Below, one piece after another: positions 37,728 to 40,741 of a stretch of DNA of 40,741 bases (position 1 is the first letter of the stretch; each line of letters opens with the position of its first letter). The stretch comes from Microcoleus sp. LEGE 07076 (GTDB taxonomy: Bacteria; Cyanobacteriota; Cyanobacteriia; Cyanobacteriales; Microcoleaceae): NCBI RefSeq assembly GCF_015207455.1, contig NZ_JADEWV010000039.1, positions 1 through 40,741 of the forward strand, written 5' to 3'. Position numbers and translations under genes: made by a program. A model generated the notes under the pieces. It searched no databases. It worked only from the letters and a program-made list of their open reading frames with translations, and was not told where the DNA came from.

Positions 37728-38657
37728 CTAATATAAATGAATGGCTTTTATCATGTGATATGCAACTAGCAACTGCGTCAAAGCTAGCGGGTAACTTTGC
37801 AAAACTTCCCCAGTTGTGCCGATCAGTTTGCCAATTTCCGGGTTGCCTTGGGCAGCGCAAAATCCCCGCAGGTGGGGCATTTCGTTGCACAAAATCTTTT
37901 CCAGTTCGTTTACTTGCTCGCTGGTGGCGTGAGAGTCTACTTCCAACACGTCAACCGGTTTTCCCATATCCCGATCGAGTCCCAGGCGAATTGCAGGTTT
38001 AAAATTCTCGCTGCTTCGAGCTAACATCTCTGTAAAATCAGGGTGAGGAATTGTCGGTCTCAGGACTAAACGGACACTCAAATTGACTTCATTGTCCTCT
38101 TCTGGTAAGTAAAAAGTAACTACAACATCAGCAAACTTACGCTGGGGACGAATAAAGTCTTCCGAATCATTTTCCCGCTTGTTCATTTCTGCAAGCACCT
38201 GTTCTTCAGTATAACCGCGCTTCATGGTATCGCGCTTAACTTTCCACTGAGTTCGCAACTCTTCTGGGGGAGCGAGATAGACTTTTACATCGTAAGCATC
38301 GCGGATTGCACGAGTTGAGTAACCTAGCAAACCTTCAACTATTACAAATTTGCTGGGCTTGATGTATTCGGGGGGATCGAATGTACCTGAGTTGTGGTTG
38401 TAAATGGGTTTGAGAATTGCTTGTCCGGTACGCAGCAGGCTTAGGTGCTGCTGCATTATGTCTAGGTAATTGCAGTCGGGATGCAGTGCTGTGAGCCCGA
38501 TTTCTGCCCGCTGCTTTCTGTCGTACCTATGATAGTCGTCCGTGCAAATCACAGTGACATTTTCTGGTCCCAATACTTGGGCAATTCCCCGTGTCAGGGT
38601 GGTTTTGCCCGCTGCGCTGTCTCCGACAATACCGAGAATGATTGGTCGATCGCTCAT
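37728..38657 (-). CDS. Phosphoribulokinase paralogue without the P-loop cysteine
   Basis: 309 residues from the ATG at 38657 (MSDRPIILGIVGDSAAGKTT); the open frame starts 7 codons earlier. It is a P-loop kinase of the phosphoribulokinase/uridine kinase family with VICTDDYHRYDRKQRAEIGL, KPIYNHNSGTFDPPEYI, VIVEGLLGY and FIRPQRKFADVV. The Calvin-cycle enzyme of cyanobacteria has GDSGCGKST, whose Cys forms the redox disulfide used for CP12/thioredoxin control. Here that position is Ala, and the usual C-terminal Cys-bearing SYPG segment is not seen. This is therefore a second, redox-insensitive paralogue; its substrate may be ribulose 5-phosphate or another sugar. Confidence 0.82.
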   Translation of the reverse strand: MSDRPIILGIVGDSAAGKTTLTRGIAQVLGPENVTVICTDDYHRYDRKQRAEIGLTALHPDCNYLDIMQQHLSLLRTGQAILKPIYNHNSGTFDPPEYIKPSKFVIVEGLLGYSTRAIRDAYDVKVYLAPPEELRTQWKVKRDTMKRGYTEEQVLAEMNKRENDSEDFIRPQRKFADVVVTFYLPEEDNEVNLSVRLVLRPTIPHPDFTEMLARSSENFKPAIRLGLDRDMGKPVDVLEVDSHATSEQVNELEKILCNEMPHLRGFCAAQGNPEIGKLIGTTGEVLQSYPLALTQLLVAYHMIKAIHLY

Positions 38658-39539
38658 TGTTTTTACCCCGACGGACAATAGAAAATTTTTTGTGAGTATT
38701 AAATTTTATCAAAATTATGTTCGATCCGATCGCTTCGAGCATAGTTTGACTTGAGTCCCCCCCGGATTCTCCCCAACGTGTAAAATTATTGTAAAATTTC
38801 TTAATAAAATGCGGCACCAGAGACTCCCAGAACATCTAATTAAAACATCACGCTGATTTGTCAACCGCCTGCGAGGTCGATCGCGGTTTTGAATCTGGCT
38901 ACCGTCAAAATTTAGAGAAAATTACCGCTGCCAAGTGTCCCGCTCGTCTTTGAGTGTACTACAAATTGCAGCCGCCTTGGGACGGCTGGGTTCTTGTTAG
39001 TTGTAAAACGGGCCGCTAGTAGTGCATCAACTTGTTGCTATATCTACGCGGAGGGCGATCTAATTTACCGGGAATATAAAGTTTTAGCCAAAGCTTTACC
39101 CGTGCCTGACAAATTAGGATAAATTTGAATTTAGGATTTACTCCCGCCCTCAACAACCAGTTCTTTCTACTCTTTGCGATCGGCAGCAATGAAGTATTTT
39201 CGTGAATAAACCCGATGTTGACGCACCTGTGCGTAAGTTTTAAATTCCAAGAAATTTTAAATTTAACTAATACCCATTCCCAAAATAATGCAACTGTAGG
39301 CGGGAACATTTCCGGCTTTCTAAAAAACATTTTTTGTTTGAGTGCGAGCTTTTCAAGAGTTCCCTTGGTTAGATCGGCTCTTAAAAAGCTCAGTCAGGCG
39401 ATCGCACCTATTAAAGCTGGGGCACACAGGGTTCCACTGTAGACCAGCGATCCAAACCCCGATCCAATAACCGATTCGGGGTCTCAAATATCAAATCTCA
39501 AATCTCAAATCTCAAATCGTATAAGTCCGTAACAACCCG
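38658..39539. other. Intergenic region without convincing genes
   Basis: 880 bp between divergent genes. The open frames here are low in complexity with no recognisable domain. It contains a GACGCACCTGTGCGTAAG palindrome-like stretch (about 39221-39238) and, just before the cyclase gene, repeated TCAAATC heptamers (about 39484-39519). It must hold promoters for both flanking genes, but I cannot place them. Confidence 0.55.
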
Positions 39540-40673
39540 ATGAATCAACCATATTCTAAAAAACTTAAGGGCAGTATTTTAATTGTTGACGACAGCGTTA
39601 ATAATTTAACCTTATTGGAGCGAATTTTATCGAGAAAAGGTTATGAAGTACGACTTGCAAATAGCGGAAAACTGGCAATCGAGTCTGTACACTCAAATCT
39701 ACCTGACTTGATTTTGCTGGATATTATGATGCCCGGTATCGATGGCTACGAAGTTTGCACTCGCTTGAAAGCAAACGATCGCACTCGCGGCATTCCGATT
39801 ATTTTTTTGAGTGCATTGGTAGAAGTTTTTCATAAGGTGAAAGCCTTTGATGCTGGCGGGGTAGACTACATTACTAAACCTTTTGAAGCCGTGGAAGTGG
39901 TAGCTAGGGTTGAAAATCAATTGCGGCTGAAGGAACTCGAAGTGCAACTTACCGAGAAAAATCAGATGTATCGCCGGGAAATCGCCTATCGGGAACAGGC
40001 AGAAATTGAAACGCGGTTACTGTTGGAAACAACCAAGTTGCAGAAAGAAGAAATTGAAGAACTGCTATTAAATATTTTGCCGCAAGCGATTGCAGAGCGC
40101 TTGCAGGAGGGACAAAGCATAATTGCTGACAGCTTTTCCGATGTCAGCGTTTTATTCGCTGATTTGGTGGGATTTACAAATTTTGCCTCTCAAAACACTG
40201 CTACAGAAACGGTTAAAGTTTTGAATCAAATTTTTACTCAATTTGACCAGTTGTCGTTAAGGCACGGTTTGGAGAAAATCAAAACTATTGGCGATGCTTA
40301 CATGGTAGTCGGCGGCTTGCCGGAACCGCAGGAAAATCACACTTTGGCGATCGCCCAAATGGCACTGGATATGCAAGCTGCTGTCGCTAGCTTCAATAAA
40401 AAAACCAATCACAGCTTTAGTCTCCGCATTGGAATCAATATTGGTGCAGTGGTGGCGGGAGTCATTGGTTTAACTAAATTTAGTTACGATTTGTGGGGGG
40501 ATACGGTGAATGTTGCTCACAGAATGGAATCAAACGGTATTCCGGGGGAAATTCAGGTGACAGAGGCGGTTTACGAGCGTTTGAAAGATAAATTTTCGTT
40601 TAAAAGGCGCGGTGCTATTGAGATTAAAGGTAAAGGGGAAATGATAGTTTATTTATTGTTGGGCATAAATTAG
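39540..40673 (+). CDS. REC domain - class III adenylate cyclase
   Basis: 377 residues. The receiver domain (about 12-128) has the acidic pair D17/D18, phospho-acceptor D61 in LLDIMMPGIDG, and K113 in ITKPF. A coiled coil (about 130-178) leads to a class III cyclase domain (about 200-375): metal ligands D208 (FADLVGF) and D252 (IGDAYMV), adenine-selecting K248 and D317 (YDLWGD), and transition-state N324 and R328 (VNVAHRM). The Lys/Asp pair points to ATP rather than GTP as substrate. It is expected to make cAMP in response to phosphorylation by an unlinked histidine kinase. All key residues are intact. Confidence 0.93.
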   Translation: MNQPYSKKLKGSILIVDDSVNNLTLLERILSRKGYEVRLANSGKLAIESVHSNLPDLILLDIMMPGIDGYEVCTRLKANDRTRGIPIIFLSALVEVFHKVKAFDAGGVDYITKPFEAVEVVARVENQLRLKELEVQLTEKNQMYRREIAYREQAEIETRLLLETTKLQKEEIEELLLNILPQAIAERLQEGQSIIADSFSDVSVLFADLVGFTNFASQNTATETVKVLNQIFTQFDQLSLRHGLEKIKTIGDAYMVVGGLPEPQENHTLAIAQMALDMQAAVASFNKKTNHSFSLRIGINIGAVVAGVIGLTKFSYDLWGDTVNVAHRMESNGIPGEIQVTEAVYERLKDKFSFKRRGAIEIKGKGEMIVYLLLGIN

Positions 40674-40741
40674 TCATTAGTCATTAGTCAGTTGGCAGTT
40701 GGCAGTTGGCAGTTGTCAGTTGTCAGTTGTCAGTTGGCAGT
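40674..40741. repeat. Heptanucleotide tandem repeats at the right edge
   Basis: TCATTAG units pass into about seven copies of CAGTTGG/CAGTTGT, reaching the end of the window. Same STRR class as 37131-37245. Confidence 0.88.

Noticed and set aside
38679-39442. Small frames upstream of the cyclase gene
   Set aside because: Composition and lack of motifs or ribosome-binding sites suggest chance frames.
1-40741. tRNA or rRNA genes
   Set aside because: I saw no TTCGAATCC-type T-loop with matching acceptor arms and no rRNA-like conserved stretch; a covariance search would be needed to be sure.

Overview
The window looks like a filamentous, Oscillatoriales-type cyanobacterium (Microcoleus/Oscillatoria/Tychonema-like). 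The evidence is the very frequent GCGATCGC (HIP1) octamer, heptanucleotide tandem repeats and many dispersed palindromic repeats between genes, and a cyanobacterial gene set: a phosphoribulokinase-type kinase, fused PRODH/P5CDH, NfeD-like, Uma2 and DUF433/DUF5615 families, and RTX and DUF4347 exoproteins. Identifications come from reading the translations; no database search was possible.

Layout. 1-2.2 kb: an HTH-NACHT NTPase running off the left edge, five 9-bp direct repeats upstream of it, and a small divergent membrane protein. 2.4-7.2 kb: small accessory genes (a two-gene aspartic-protease-like operon, an XRE antitoxin-like regulator, an Rpn-type nuclease, an NfeD-like protein, a GNAT enzyme and a PD-(D/E)XK-like protein). 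7.2-10.7 kb: DUF1611/DgcN and enolase-superfamily epimerase/DgcA genes, separated by an Uma2 gene. 10.9-11.6 kb: a NADAR hydrolase and a candidate sRNA. 12.9-13.4 kb: gene remains. 13.4-16 kb: a secreted peptidylarginine deiminase-like protein that lacks three of the four catalytic residues. 16.2-18.1 kb: a DUF433/DUF5615 toxin-antitoxin pair and an anchored proline-rich protein. 18.5-23.9 kb: PutA-type proline oxidation enzyme, a GT39-like glycosyltransferase and an unknown protein. 24-27.2 kb: an RTX-subtilase and a UPF0104 membrane protein. 27.3-30.2 kb: a cluster of decayed toxin-antitoxin genes cut by small elements. 30.2-33.4 kb: a large DUF4347-metalloprotease-DUF11-RTX exoprotein. 34.1-36.1 kb: an HTH-NB-ARC NTPase gene split by an in-frame stop and truncated by repeats. 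36.1-40.7 kb: an ABC ATPase, a small membrane protein, a phosphoribulokinase paralogue and a REC-adenylate cyclase.

Main observations. (1) The NACHT and NB-ARC genes share a similar N-terminal HTH-like domain, and each has a 9-bp tandem direct-repeat array less than 65 bp upstream of its start (AYTTGTCAR and ATTTRGCTC types), which suggests a common autoregulatory design for NLR-like immune genes. (2) The deiminase has Asn, Gln and Ser where the catalytic Asp, His and Cys should be, so it is a likely pseudoenzyme. (3) All three DUF5615 toxin homologues look disabled, two of them cut next to the same dispersed repeat, and a nearby RelE-like toxin is frameshifted. (4) Several miniature inverted-repeat elements are present, one with a perfect 10-bp target duplication and nested inside another palindromic repeat.
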